DNA of 64,000 nucleotides from Scopulibacillus darangshiensis (lineage in GTDB: Bacteria; Bacillota; Bacilli; Bacillales; Sporolactobacillaceae). Location of the stretch: the NCBI RefSeq assembly GCF_004341035.1, contig NZ_SLXK01000002.1:106488-170487 (forward strand), written 5' to 3'. The notes beneath the pieces were generated by a model. The model did not search any database. It saw nothing but the letters and a program-made list of their open reading frames with translations, and was not told the origin of the DNA. Both the position numbers and the translations under genes were made by a program. Shown piece after piece: positions 53,863 through 62,431 of this stretch (position 1 is the first letter of the stretch; every line of letters begins with the position of its first letter).

Positions 53863-55502
53863 GCTTGAATCTCCCTCTCTTTTTCCAAGGATTTCTGCTC
53901 AAGCCGATCAACAGGCTCCGAAAGGCCTGACTTTTCAACAACAAAGCGAATGTCCTTCTTTAGACCAAACCAGTTTTTATTCGTATGTCCGGCAAAAACG
54001 AGCGTATTGCCTTGTCTTTGCAGCCACATCCTTCGGTGATTCCAATACATGCCCTGTCCCACACCGATGAGAAAGATAATCATGCCAACAAAGAAAATCC
54101 AAAGTGTCCAATCCTTCTTTATCACGAAGCCTGAAACATTTTTCGTTTCAACCCCGGCAAAAGTCATTTTGTAGTCGTTTTTGCCAAGCGGCTCAAGGTT
54201 CGTCTTGATGGCGACAAAGCTGACTTCACCCTTAGGATGATCCGGCGTGAACATCTTGAATATAAAGGCCGGATTTTCAGGGACATCGGTTTTCGATGCC
54301 GGCTCACCCTTATCATTAAAATAAAAGTCCGGAAAGTAATCAATTAGTTTGACCCTGTAACCGTTGCCAAGATCATATTCCTTTTTGGGGTTAAACAAAT
54401 CAACAGACAGTTTGCCAAACGACTTCTTTGTCTTCTTATTCGTTAGTTTAAAGGACATTTTATTAAATTCATTAAGCCGGTAATCAGCTTGGAAAACCTG
54501 GTAATGATTAAATTCTAATGGCGCATTAACCCGAATACCGGCATCTTCTACCTTATGAAGCTCCGGTTTTGCACCCAAGACATGATGATCGCTTGTTTTA
54601 TAGAGTGTGACATTAGATTGATAGTTTTTGGCAACAGTGCCGGCTCTTTTTAATGACTTTTCATATTGCTTATTATTTTGGTTATAGGTTTCTAAAATGA
54701 ACTTGTGATTTTTCAAATAGTATTCACCATGTGTCCCAGGGAGCTTAGCTGTTTCCCCTTCTTTCAGCCAGAGGACCTCATGCGTATACATGCCCGGAAA
54801 AAATCGCAGCATGCCCGCCGTCAAAACAATGATAAGGCCAATGTGGTTGACGTATGGCCCCCATCTAGAAAAACGTCCTTTTTCCGCAAGCAAGCTGCCA
54901 TTATCTTCACGAATGTTATAACGCCTCTCTTTGAGGGCTATTCTCGCTTTGTCAATGATTTGAGCGCCATCATCCGTTTCAGTGACACCGTACATCCTCT
55001 GCTTCTTCATGAATCGATCATGACGCACAATTTTTTGGTTTCTCAGAGCTCTATGTAATGGAATAAACCGGTCGATACTCGCCACGATAATAGACAGACC
55101 AAGAAGCCCCAGTAAAATGACAAACCACCATGATCCATATAAATGATCGAAACCGAGAGTCTTGTATATTTCGCCCAAAACGCCATACTGTTCCTTATAA
55201 AAAGTCTTTGGATCGGCACCCGCGGGAATATAGACGTCCTGCGGGAAGATTGTCCCGATCGCTATAGCAATCAAAACTAAAATGATGAGGGTGATCCCGA
55301 CCTTTACAGAAGAAAAAAAGTTCCATATTTTATCAATTGGTGTGCGAGAATACGTTTGGGAACGGCGCGCACTCCCTTCATAACGCATGTTCAATAATTC
55401 CTTAGAAGACTGATCGTCCGTTAAGGGCTTGCCGCAGGCTTCACATAGTATGGTGCCTTCGGGATTTTTGTGTCCGCATTCACATATGATTTCCCGGCTC
55501 AT
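53859..55502 (-). CDS. resB: Cytochrome c biogenesis protein ResB
   Basis: Partner of ResC in System II heme attachment. The N terminus carries a zinc-ribbon-like CECGHKNPEGTILCEACGKP, an addition found in Bacillales ResB. Membrane helices lie at about residues 70-90, 125-145 and 215-235, then a large outside domain and a last helix near 475-495. 547 aa. It follows resA by 15 bases and overlaps resC by 4. Confidence 0.93.
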   Translation of the reverse strand: MSREIICECGHKNPEGTILCEACGKPLTDDQSSKELLNMRYEGSARRSQTYSRTPIDKIWNFFSSVKVGITLIILVLIAIAIGTIFPQDVYIPAGADPKTFYKEQYGVLGEIYKTLGFDHLYGSWWFVILLGLLGLSIIVASIDRFIPLHRALRNQKIVRHDRFMKKQRMYGVTETDDGAQIIDKARIALKERRYNIREDNGSLLAEKGRFSRWGPYVNHIGLIIVLTAGMLRFFPGMYTHEVLWLKEGETAKLPGTHGEYYLKNHKFILETYNQNNKQYEKSLKRAGTVAKNYQSNVTLYKTSDHHVLGAKPELHKVEDAGIRVNAPLEFNHYQVFQADYRLNEFNKMSFKLTNKKTKKSFGKLSVDLFNPKKEYDLGNGYRVKLIDYFPDFYFNDKGEPASKTDVPENPAFIFKMFTPDHPKGEVSFVAIKTNLEPLGKNDYKMTFAGVETKNVSGFVIKKDWTLWIFFVGMIIFLIGVGQGMYWNHRRMWLQRQGNTLVFAGHTNKNWFGLKKDIRFVVEKSGLSEPVDRLEQKSLEKEREIQA

Positions 55503-55517
55503 GCCACCACCTCTTTT

Positions 55518-56048
55518 TTATGGTTTAATCTTTTCTATTTTTTTCTGGAGATAATCGGCGCTTGGCATTGTTTCAGTGACCTTGTCGACAACCTTGCCAT
55601 CTTTATCGATAAAAAAGGTTGTAGGAATCGGCACAATATTATACGCATCCATCACATCGCCTTTTTTATCCATTAACACTGGAAATTTAATATGATAGCG
55701 ATTCAAAAAGTTTTCAACAGCAAATTTTGACTCCTTAATATTGACCGCCAAAATCACGACATCTTTTTGGTTTTTCGTTTTTTCATAGACTTTATTTATG
55801 TATGGCATTTCTCTTTTGCACGGGTCGCACCATGTGGCCCAAAAGTTCAGCACAACTGCCTTACCCCGAAAATCCTTTAAATGGACCTTTTTACCGTGGA
55901 CATCAGTTAAAATGAAATCCGGCGCAGTATCACCAATCTCAACAACATGTTTCTTATTAAATATTTGGTAAATTGTAAAACCAACGGCCGCAACCAAGAT
56001 TAGAATAATCAAGGTGCGGATGATTAACCGTTTTTTCCTATCGGCCAT
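55518..56048 (-). CDS. resA: Thiol-disulfide oxidoreductase ResA
   Basis: Membrane-anchored thioredoxin-like protein that reduces the heme-binding cysteines of apocytochrome c. One N-terminal helix (residues 9-28), then a thioredoxin fold with NFWATWCDPCKREMPYIN; active cysteines are 74 and 77. ATG at 56048 after AGGTGGG; 176 aa. First gene of resABC. Confidence 0.95.
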   Translation of the reverse strand: MADRKKRLIIRTLIILILVAAVGFTIYQIFNKKHVVEIGDTAPDFILTDVHGKKVHLKDFRGKAVVLNFWATWCDPCKREMPYINKVYEKTKNQKDVVILAVNIKESKFAVENFLNRYHIKFPVLMDKKGDVMDAYNIVPIPTTFFIDKDGKVVDKVTETMPSADYLQKKIEKIKP

Positions 56049-56143
56049 TCGCACCCACCTCACTGATTTCCATTATTCAAACTTCGTGTCATATTCTAAG
56101 TGTAACGCGAAATCGCTATTTTCTTAAAATTGAATTATGACAG

Positions 56144-56863
56144 TTATGTGACAGCCGTTTTGTAAAGCTGTTTTACTTCATGTGGCTTTAGCTCCCTGAT
56201 ATCACCAGGGTTCATGCCTTTTAAGTTCAAAAATCCATATCTTTCCCTTTTTAATTTTACAACATCATACCCTAATGCCTTGAACATGCGCCGAACTTGT
56301 CTATTCCTTCCTTCATGGATCGTCAAATGAATGATTGATGTGTTCTTTTTGCGATCAGCTGACATGATCTTAACTTCGGCGGGTGATGTGACCCCATCTT
56401 CAAGGCGAACACCCTTTCTTAGAATATTCAGATGGCGTTTATCAGGGATCCCCTTAATTTTCGCGACATACTCTTTATCAATTTGGAATTTAGGATGCAT
56501 TAATTTATTCGCGAGTTCTCCGTCATTTGTAAGAATGATCGCTCCAGATGTATCATAATCCAACCGGCCTACTGGAAAAACCCGCTGCTTCACCTCCGAC
56601 AAAAAGTCTGTGACGACCTTCCTGTCTTTGTCATCCTTCACACTTGATATCACACCTGTCGGCTTATAGAGCAAGAAATAAACCGGCTCCTCGCGGTCAA
56701 GCGGCACGCCATCCACTTCAACCTTGTCCTTAGCCGACACTTTCGTTCCGAGTTCTGTGACTGTCTGTCCATTCACTTTGACCCGCTTGTCCAAAATCAT
56801 TTGTTCGGCTTTCCGCCTGGATGTTAATCCTGATTGTGCTATTATCTTTTGTATTCTTTCCAT
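56144..56863 (-). CDS. rluB: 23S rRNA pseudouridine synthase RluB
   Basis: N-terminal S4 RNA-binding domain (MERIQKIIAQSGLTSRRKAE) and a catalytic domain with the Asp motif GRLDYDTSGAIILTNDG; EGRNRQVRRMFKALGYDV is typical of the RsuA/RluB family. ATG at 56863 after GGGGTG; 239 aa. Located between spmB and resA as in B. subtilis. Confidence 0.93.
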   Translation of the reverse strand: MERIQKIIAQSGLTSRRKAEQMILDKRVKVNGQTVTELGTKVSAKDKVEVDGVPLDREEPVYFLLYKPTGVISSVKDDKDRKVVTDFLSEVKQRVFPVGRLDYDTSGAIILTNDGELANKLMHPKFQIDKEYVAKIKGIPDKRHLNILRKGVRLEDGVTSPAEVKIMSADRKKNTSIIHLTIHEGRNRQVRRMFKALGYDVVKLKRERYGFLNLKGMNPGDIRELKPHEVKQLYKTAVT

Positions 56864-56930
56864 GCGTTTCACCCCACACTTAATCATAACCTTGCCCCTA
56901 GCATTTCTCAAGTTACACTTTTATAGTCAG

Positions 56931-56963
56931 AAAAAGGGAATACCCTTGGGTACTCCCTTTTTT
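56931..56963 (-). terminator. Terminator of dacB-spmA-spmB
   Basis: AAGGGAGTACCC and GGGTATTCCCTT arms with a T-run on the minus strand, 13 bases past the spmB stop. Confidence 0.85.
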
Positions 56964-56975
56964 CGGCAGACGTAT

Positions 56976-57512
56976 TCACATTGTACCAAACACTATAGCG
57001 ACAATCACAATCGATGCAATAATGCCGACAAGGTCAGCAAGTAAGCCAACCTTAATTGCATCGCCAATTTTCTTTACACCGACCGCCCCGAAATAGACGG
57101 TTATCACGTAAAATGTCGTATCGGTTGCCCCTTGAAGTGTTGAGGCTAGCCGCCCAATATAGGAATCAGGACCATGTACGCGGATGAGGTCAGACATTAA
57201 ACCCAATGCACCCGTACCGGAAATTGGGCGAATGATTGCAAGCGGGACAACCTCAGCGGGGATGCCGACAGCTTGAAGAAACGGCTTAATGGCGTTAATT
57301 AACATGTCCATCGCACCTGACGCCCGAAATACTCCGATAGCGACAAGCATACCTAAGAGAAAAGGTATGATGGAAATGGCGATGTTGAAGCCTTCCTTAC
57401 CCCCTTCAACAAACGTCTCATAAGTCGGCACTCTCTTAATGGTCCCATGCACTAGGATCAGACCTATAATGATTGGTATCAGCCAAATTGAAAGGGCGGT
57501 GATAAAAGCCAT
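56976..57512 (-). CDS. spmB: Spore maturation protein B
   Basis: Nucleoside-transporter-gate (Gate) domain membrane protein required, with SpmA, for full spore core dehydration. About five helices; EGGKEGFNIAISIIPFLLGM and RPISGTGALGLMSDL are typical. 178 aa. It begins 1 base after spmA ends. Confidence 0.93.
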   Translation of the reverse strand: MAFITALSIWLIPIIIGLILVHGTIKRVPTYETFVEGGKEGFNIAISIIPFLLGMLVAIGVFRASGAMDMLINAIKPFLQAVGIPAEVVPLAIIRPISGTGALGLMSDLIRVHGPDSYIGRLASTLQGATDTTFYVITVYFGAVGVKKIGDAIKVGLLADLVGIIASIVIVAIVFGTM

Positions 57513-57513
57513 A

Positions 57514-58107
57514 CTACTTTTTCCCCTTTCGGACCCGCCTGTAATAAAAAAAGCGGTCGATAATTATAGCTGCTATGGTTGCGCATGTGGTTGCGATTAA
57601 GGTGGTACCGACAATTTCTGTTGGAGCTTGCGAACCATATTTCATCCTGATCGCAATAACAGTTGTCGGCACAAGAGTCAGACCTGTCGTATTAAGTGCC
57701 AATAGAGTGATCATCGAACGGCTCGCTTCAGGACGATCGCGATTTAATTTCTTCAGCTGCTCCATCGCCTTAATTCCCATTGGCGTCGCTGCGTTGCCGA
57801 GACCAAATAGGTTAGCGATTGTATTTGACAAAATGTATCCCATGGCCGGATGATCCTTGGGAACATCAGGAAACAGCCATGTCATAAGCGGTTTGAATAA
57901 TTGAGACAGTTTCGCGAGCAGCCCTGACTTTTCCGCTATTTTCATAATCCCGAGCCAAAAGACGAGGATGCTGATCAGCCCGAAGCAAATGCCCACCCCG
58001 TCTTCAGCTGATTCAAATATAGCGGCATTCACTTCTGACATTCGCCCATTTACAGCAGCGACCACGATTCCAATGATCAGCATCGCCATCCAGATAAGAT
58101 TAATCAT
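57514..58107 (-). CDS. spmA: Spore maturation protein A
   Basis: Gate-domain membrane protein acting with SpmB. SVLVFWLGIMKIAEKSGLL-type text appears as LISILVFWLGIMKIAEKSGL, with DHPAMGYILSNTIANLFGLG. MINLIWMAM aligns with the B. subtilis N terminus, so the ATG at 58107 is used (AAGGA about 9 bases upstream); ATG at 58113 and TTG at 58116 are alternatives. 197 aa. It overlaps dacB by 8 bases. Confidence 0.93.
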   Translation of the reverse strand: MINLIWMAMLIIGIVVAAVNGRMSEVNAAIFESAEDGVGICFGLISILVFWLGIMKIAEKSGLLAKLSQLFKPLMTWLFPDVPKDHPAMGYILSNTIANLFGLGNAATPMGIKAMEQLKKLNRDRPEASRSMITLLALNTTGLTLVPTTVIAIRMKYGSQAPTEIVGTTLIATTCATIAAIIIDRFFYYRRVRKGKK

Positions 58108-59254
58108 CGGCATCAATCCTTATACTGCTCATAAAAATGTGACCGACGAAGGACCAAAAGCCTTTTTCTTTTTCCTTAGCTTTACTATAAAAAATGGGCA
58201 ATTTGTATATTGTTTCATTATCTGATCGGACTGACAGCATGCCTATTGGCGCCGGCGGATGCTTCCACTCTTTTTTCTTAGGCGGCTCATAAAGGGTGAG
58301 TTTTGTGCTTAGATCTTCTTTTTCATTGTCTGACAACGGCAGTTTTAAATCATGGTGCACATAAAGATGATTTTTAAAATACTTTTTTACCTTGATACCA
58401 GAAAGTTTCCCCTTCTTAGCGATGGTCACCATATCGTATTTTTTGAAACCCCAGTTAAAGAGATTCATGTGGTCCTGCCAATCGTCACCATCATTCAACG
58501 TCACAACGATTAAGTCCATGTCATCCTTTGAAGCCGTTGATATTAATGTTCTTCCGGCCCTTTTTGTAAAGCCTGTTTTCCCTCCGGTTGAATAATCGTA
58601 TCGAAAAAGAAGTTTGTTTTTATTTCGCCACACACGATCCCACTTTTCGGTAGGGTTCGGCGCCTTATGAACCTTCGTTTTAAAAATCTTTCGGAAAGCC
58701 GGATTTTTCATTGCATACTTTGTCACAAGAGCCATATCGTAAGCTGATGAATACGGATCCCCCTTAGCATCCAGACCATGTGGATTGGCGAAATGGGTAT
58801 CAAGCATGCCAAGCTCCCTAGCCTTTTTGTTCATCATGTAAACAAACCCTTGGACACTTCCGCCTACAGCTTCAGCGATGCTGACCGCCGCATCATTTCC
58901 TGATCGCAGCATCAGGCCATATACAAGGTCCCTTAATTTGATTTTTTCGCCCTTTTTTAAATAAATGGATGATCCTTCCGTTCGCACGGCATTGGCACTC
59001 ACTTTAACCGTGTCATCCATTTCGCCTGATTCCACGGCGAGAATAGCAGTCATAACTTTTGTGATGCTGGCAATCTTCACTTTTTTATGACTGTTTTTTT
59101 CGTAAAGCACGCGTCCAGATGACTGATCCATGAGAATGGCGGATTGCGCGGAGACCGACACTGTTGTAGCGGATGCCTGATTCACCGGCATTAGAGGGAT
59201 AAGAAGGCTGAATCCTATTAGAAGTGTGATTACCCTTTTGCAATATGCTGTCAT
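58100..59254 (-). CDS. dacB: D-alanyl-D-alanine carboxypeptidase (sporulation PBP5*)
   Basis: Penicillin-binding protein trimming peptide side chains in spore cortex. Signal peptide to about residue 29 (NQASA), then the active-site serine motif SITK (63-66), LRSGNDAAVS and GGKTGFTKRAG. A C-terminal domain ends in charged residues. 384 aa, like B. subtilis DacB (about 382). The dacB-spmA-spmB order is conserved and sporulation-specific. Confidence 0.92.
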   Translation of the reverse strand: MTAYCKRVITLLIGFSLLIPLMPVNQASATTVSVSAQSAILMDQSSGRVLYEKNSHKKVKIASITKVMTAILAVESGEMDDTVKVSANAVRTEGSSIYLKKGEKIKLRDLVYGLMLRSGNDAAVSIAEAVGGSVQGFVYMMNKKARELGMLDTHFANPHGLDAKGDPYSSAYDMALVTKYAMKNPAFRKIFKTKVHKAPNPTEKWDRVWRNKNKLLFRYDYSTGGKTGFTKRAGRTLISTASKDDMDLIVVTLNDGDDWQDHMNLFNWGFKKYDMVTIAKKGKLSGIKVKKYFKNHLYVHHDLKLPLSDNEKEDLSTKLTLYEPPKKKEWKHPPAPIGMLSVRSDNETIYKLPIFYSKAKEKEKGFWSFVGHIFMSSIRIDADD

Positions 59255-59284
59255 ACCATCCCGTCCCTTAGTAGAATTAATACA

Positions 59285-59312
59285 AGTCTATGCTTGGACA
59301 GGATGAATATGA
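59285..59312 (-). promoter_or_regulatory. Sigma-E promoter of dacB-spmAB
   Basis: TCATATT (59312-59306), 13-base spacer, CATAGACT (59292-59285). A close match to the sigma-E consensus, 31 bases before dacB; sigma-E control is known for this operon in B. subtilis. Confidence 0.6.
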
Positions 59313-59322
59313 ACAATCAATA

Positions 59323-59679
59323 TCAAAAATTGAGGTTAAGGAAGAGGATAAACCAAAATAGGCATGAGAAAAGAATGATTGCTGACCAAATGTATTGAAT
59401 GCTTCGGTTAATTTCGTCTATGCTATATAAAAAGATGACTGGTAAAACAACCCAAGGCATTGCAGTTATTACGAGGATTAAAAAATATAAAATACCGTAG
59501 CCCACTGTAGAATGGAACATGGCATAAAAGAAAAACATCGGTATCGCAGTAAAAACAGGCGTAAATAATATAAAAAGCAATGTGCGCAGCTTATAAAGCC
59601 GGATAAAATCAGGAAGCTTCTCCTTCATGCCGTTAAAGCCGTCCTTGCATTGATCCCAAAATGTTGCGAGTGTCATCAT
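59323..59679 (-). CDS. Unrecognised small membrane protein between dacB and scpB
   Basis: 118 aa with a soluble N terminus (about 30 residues, TFWDQCKDGFNGMKEKLPDF) and three or four hydrophobic helices (about 33-55, 58-82, 95-117). No family recognised. The start region carries an ATG pair after a G-rich stretch. It lies in the place between scpB and dacB where Bacillus genomes often carry small unknown genes. Confidence 0.6.
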   Translation of the reverse strand: MMTLATFWDQCKDGFNGMKEKLPDFIRLYKLRTLLFILFTPVFTAIPMFFFYAMFHSTVGYGILYFLILVITAMPWVVLPVIFLYSIDEINRSIQYIWSAIILFSCLFWFILFLNLNF

Positions 59680-59714
59680 ATTGGATTATGCCCCCCTCTA
59701 AAGTGATCTGTTAA

Positions 59715-60299
59715 TTATAGTCCTTCAACTGTTTGCCTAAAGTTTTCATAAAATAAATCGGACGCTTCATCTGATTGATCTTCTTCTTCAGGAACCAAAG
59801 GCGGCAGTTCTTCAAGTGATTTCAGACCAAAATAAGTTAAAAACATGGTTGTTACACCATACAAGATCGCTCTCCCGGTCCCTTCAGCGCGGCCGGCTTC
59901 TTTTACAAGTTCTCTTGAAACTAACGTTTGGATCGCCTTTTCCGACTTGACACCGCGAATGTCCTCAATATCGGCGCGCGATATCGGCTGCTTATAGGCA
60001 ATGATGGCCAATGTCTCAAGCGCTGCTTGGGATAATGATGACCGTCTTGGCGCCTCCACAAATTTTTCAAAGTAGTCAGCAAGAAATGGTTTTGTAGTGA
60101 GCTGGTACCCGCCGGCAATATCAATGATCATTAAGCCTTTCGCATCATTTTCCCAATCCTGCTTCATTTCTTCAACCAATGCACGGGCATCTGATCCATT
60201 TACTCCAATAACACTTTCTATCTGTTCAAGTAAAAGGCCATCTTCCCCAGATACATATAACAGCCCTTCAATAACTGCTTTCATTTCCGTCGATTTCAA
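59715..60299 (-). CDS. scpB: Segregation and condensation protein B
   Basis: Winged-helix subunit of the SMC-ScpAB condensin. AIIAYKQPISRADIEDIRGV, RAEGTGRAILYGVTTMFL and a C-terminal ELPPLVPEE are diagnostic. The start is probably a TTG at 60299 after AAGGGAG; an ATG at 60284 is the alternative. 194 aa. It overlaps scpA by 32 bases. Confidence 0.94.
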   Translation of the reverse strand: MKSTEMKAVIEGLLYVSGEDGLLLEQIESVIGVNGSDARALVEEMKQDWENDAKGLMIIDIAGGYQLTTKPFLADYFEKFVEAPRRSSLSQAALETLAIIAYKQPISRADIEDIRGVKSEKAIQTLVSRELVKEAGRAEGTGRAILYGVTTMFLTYFGLKSLEELPPLVPEEEDQSDEASDLFYENFRQTVEGL

Positions 60300-61056
60300 T
60301 AGGTTCGGCTCCCTTCGTTAGACAAATCGAAATATCAGTAAAATTCGTTTCTTGATTGCATGTGATTTGCTTTTTCTTCATGAGTTCTAACAGAGCCAAA
60401 AACGTCACAACAACATGGGACCGATCAGGATAAGGAAAGAGTGTATCGAACGAGACAAGATCCCGCTTAGCTTTAAGCACATCGACGATTTCAATCATTC
60501 GTTTGCCGATCGGCAGTGATTGCCTTTCGATTTTGGTGTTCATTGGTTTATTTATTTTCTTTTTCTTAAGTAAACGTTGAAGTGCGGAAATCATGTCTGA
60601 GACAGTAACCTCGCCTTCAGCAGGAAGGGCTTGTTCAGTTCTCTCGTAACAGGATAAATCGCTTGGAGACTTGGTATAAAGCCGGATTTGTTCCTGCTCA
60701 AGCTCCTTCAATTCTTGTGCAGCCTGCTTGTATTGTCTGTAGTCAATTAGCCTTCGCATCAGTTCATCCCTGGGGTCCTCTTCCAACGCCATATTTTGAT
60801 CAAAAAGGTCTTCCTCCAAGGGTTCTTGTTTTGGCAAAAGCATTTTGCTTTTCATTTCTATTAATGTTGCAGCCATTACAAGGTATTCGCTTGCGACATC
60901 CAGTTCAAGCACTTGCATTTTATGGATAAAATCCAGGTATTGCTCCGTAATTTCGGCAACAGGTATATCATATAAATCAATTTCAAGCTGTTTAATTAAG
61001 TGTAACAACAAGTCCAATGGACCCTCAAAAGCATCGATTTTCACTTTATATTCCAT
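60268..61056 (-). CDS. scpA: Segregation and condensation protein A
   Basis: Kleisin subunit bridging SMC heads. The N terminus YKVKIDAFEGPLDLLLHLIK and the AATLIEMKSKMLLPKQ segment are typical; the C-terminal winged helix ends in VVTFLALLELMKKKQI. 262 aa. It is divergent from ypuF and coupled to scpB. Confidence 0.94.
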   Translation of the reverse strand: MEYKVKIDAFEGPLDLLLHLIKQLEIDLYDIPVAEITEQYLDFIHKMQVLELDVASEYLVMAATLIEMKSKMLLPKQEPLEEDLFDQNMALEEDPRDELMRRLIDYRQYKQAAQELKELEQEQIRLYTKSPSDLSCYERTEQALPAEGEVTVSDMISALQRLLKKKKINKPMNTKIERQSLPIGKRMIEIVDVLKAKRDLVSFDTLFPYPDRSHVVVTFLALLELMKKKQITCNQETNFTDISICLTKGAEPIEIDGNESSY

Positions 61057-61164
61057 GCATCATCATCCCGACCAATTTGCTGACGGTATTATAGCACAAT
61101 CTTCCATGAACCGGCAATCACATGCTAAAATGAGTATAAGAAGGAGAAGGGAGTGTGCCGTGAT

Positions 61165-61635
61165 ATGTATCCTGAGGCTTATATCACTTATTTGGTGTTA
61201 TTCCACGGCTGCCGAGACTATTTCGAATGCCATGAGGTTCTTGAAGATCACTGGAAAAAGGACGATAAAGAGAACCGGAAGCAGTACTGGGTCGGCTTAA
61301 TTCAAGTTGCAGTAACAATGTACCATTACCGCAGGAAAAACGTTGTTGGTGCACATAAAATGATCAAAAAAGCTCAACGTCATTTGCGGCCATACCGTAA
61401 AGAACTTACGGCATTAGGACTTGATGACGATGAGCTATTCAAAACCTTAAATGAGGTGAAAAAAAATATTCAGGTCAATGCACCCTATCAAGACATCAAT
61501 CTGCCCATTAATGAGCCATCATTAATAGAACGTTGTATCGGCAAGTGTTTGTCCGAAAACATCGCGTGGGGAAAACCCAGTGATATGACGAATATGACTC
61601 TCGTCAATAAGCACAAATTAAGAAAGAAAAGATGA
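61165..61635 (+). CDS. ypuF: YpuF, DUF309 family protein
   Basis: 156 aa, function unknown. The family signature FHGCRDYFECHEVLEDHWK and a helical core (YWVGLIQVAVTMYHYRR) are present. The ATG at 61165 gives the usual MYPEAYI terminus; a GTG at 61153 has a better-spaced AAGGAG and may be used instead. Divergent from scpA. Its stop codon touches that of the converging ribT with no spacer. Confidence 0.82.
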   Translation: MYPEAYITYLVLFHGCRDYFECHEVLEDHWKKDDKENRKQYWVGLIQVAVTMYHYRRKNVVGAHKMIKKAQRHLRPYRKELTALGLDDDELFKTLNEVKKNIQVNAPYQDINLPINEPSLIERCIGKCLSENIAWGKPSDMTNMTLVNKHKLRKKR

Positions 61636-61995
61636 TCAGCCTTCATCTTCTTTAAGGCATTTTTCATAAAAGGCCTCAGTCAAATCTGTCGGTACAATGG
61701 TATATTTTTCACCTAAAAGGCGCTGCAAAGCGGACACCATTTTCCTGCCTACTCCTAGCCCGCGATGGGATGGGTTGACACTGACATGGCGAAGATAGGC
61801 CCGATCATCTTCAACACTGACACCGATGATGCCGATGATGTCTTCTTCTTCCTTCCACAGAAAAAGCTGCCAATGGTCTTCTTCTTCATAGTTTTTGATT
61901 GTTTCCTGCAACTTCTTTAATTCTTTCTCCGAGGGAACAAAAGATAATAGTCCCATAGCTATCTTTTCATAGCTTTTCTTATAGCGAATTAACAT
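61636..61995 (-). CDS. ribT: RibT, GNAT-family acetyltransferase
   Basis: 119 aa. MLIRYKKSYEKIAMGLLSFV and HVSVNPSHRGLGVGRKMVSAL (acetyl-CoA binding) match RibT. In B. subtilis it is the last gene of the riboflavin operon; its substrate is unknown. Here no other rib genes are present and no FMN riboswitch is visible; it lies alone between ypuF and a ferredoxin gene. Confidence 0.88.
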   Translation of the reverse strand: MLIRYKKSYEKIAMGLLSFVPSEKELKKLQETIKNYEEEDHWQLFLWKEEEDIIGIIGVSVEDDRAYLRHVSVNPSHRGLGVGRKMVSALQRLLGEKYTIVPTDLTEAFYEKCLKEDEG

Positions 61996-62123
61996 AACTT
62001 AACCCCTTATTAATGTCACGGATTGAATAGACCCGCTTGTCACTATGATTATGCAATGATACCTATGTGATCTATTATACCCAAATTTTGACGAAATGTG
62101 CATTATAAATATTTAAAAAGGGG

Positions 62124-62142
62124 AAAAGCCGCATGCTTTTAT
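62124..62142 (-). terminator. Terminator of korAB-ferredoxin
   Basis: AAAAGC and GCTTTT arms (6-bp stem) followed by CCCCTTTTT on the minus strand, just past the ferredoxin stop. Confidence 0.6.
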
Positions 62143-62146
62143 AGTA

Positions 62147-62392
62147 TTATTTTTTTCTCTCACCTGAAAAATTCAGCGTTTTTTTAATATAGTCCTTTTC
62201 TCCATCTGGAATATCTTCTTCCTGAAAAATAGCCTCAACAGGACAAACCGCCTCACAAGCACCGCAATCGATGCAAATATCAGGATCGATATAGTACATG
62301 TTATCACCTTCCTGAATACAATCCACTGGACAAGTTTCAACGCATTCAGCAGCCTTTTCTTCTATACAGGGTGATGCAATGACAAATGCCAT
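62147..62392 (-). CDS. fdxA: Ferredoxin, 7Fe type
   Basis: 81 aa. Cysteines at 9, 17 and 50 fit a [3Fe-4S] cluster, and 21, 40, 43 and 46 a [4Fe-4S] cluster (CIEEKAAECVETCP and CIDCGACEAVCPVEA); Cys25 is extra. It starts 39 bases after korB, so it is probably the electron acceptor of that oxidoreductase. Confidence 0.9.
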   Translation of the reverse strand: MAFVIASPCIEEKAAECVETCPVDCIQEGDNMYYIDPDICIDCGACEAVCPVEAIFQEEDIPDGEKDYIKKTLNFSGERKK

Positions 62393-62431
62393 ATCCGTTC
62401 TCTCCTTCGCACTTGATTTATCCGAAAGTTT

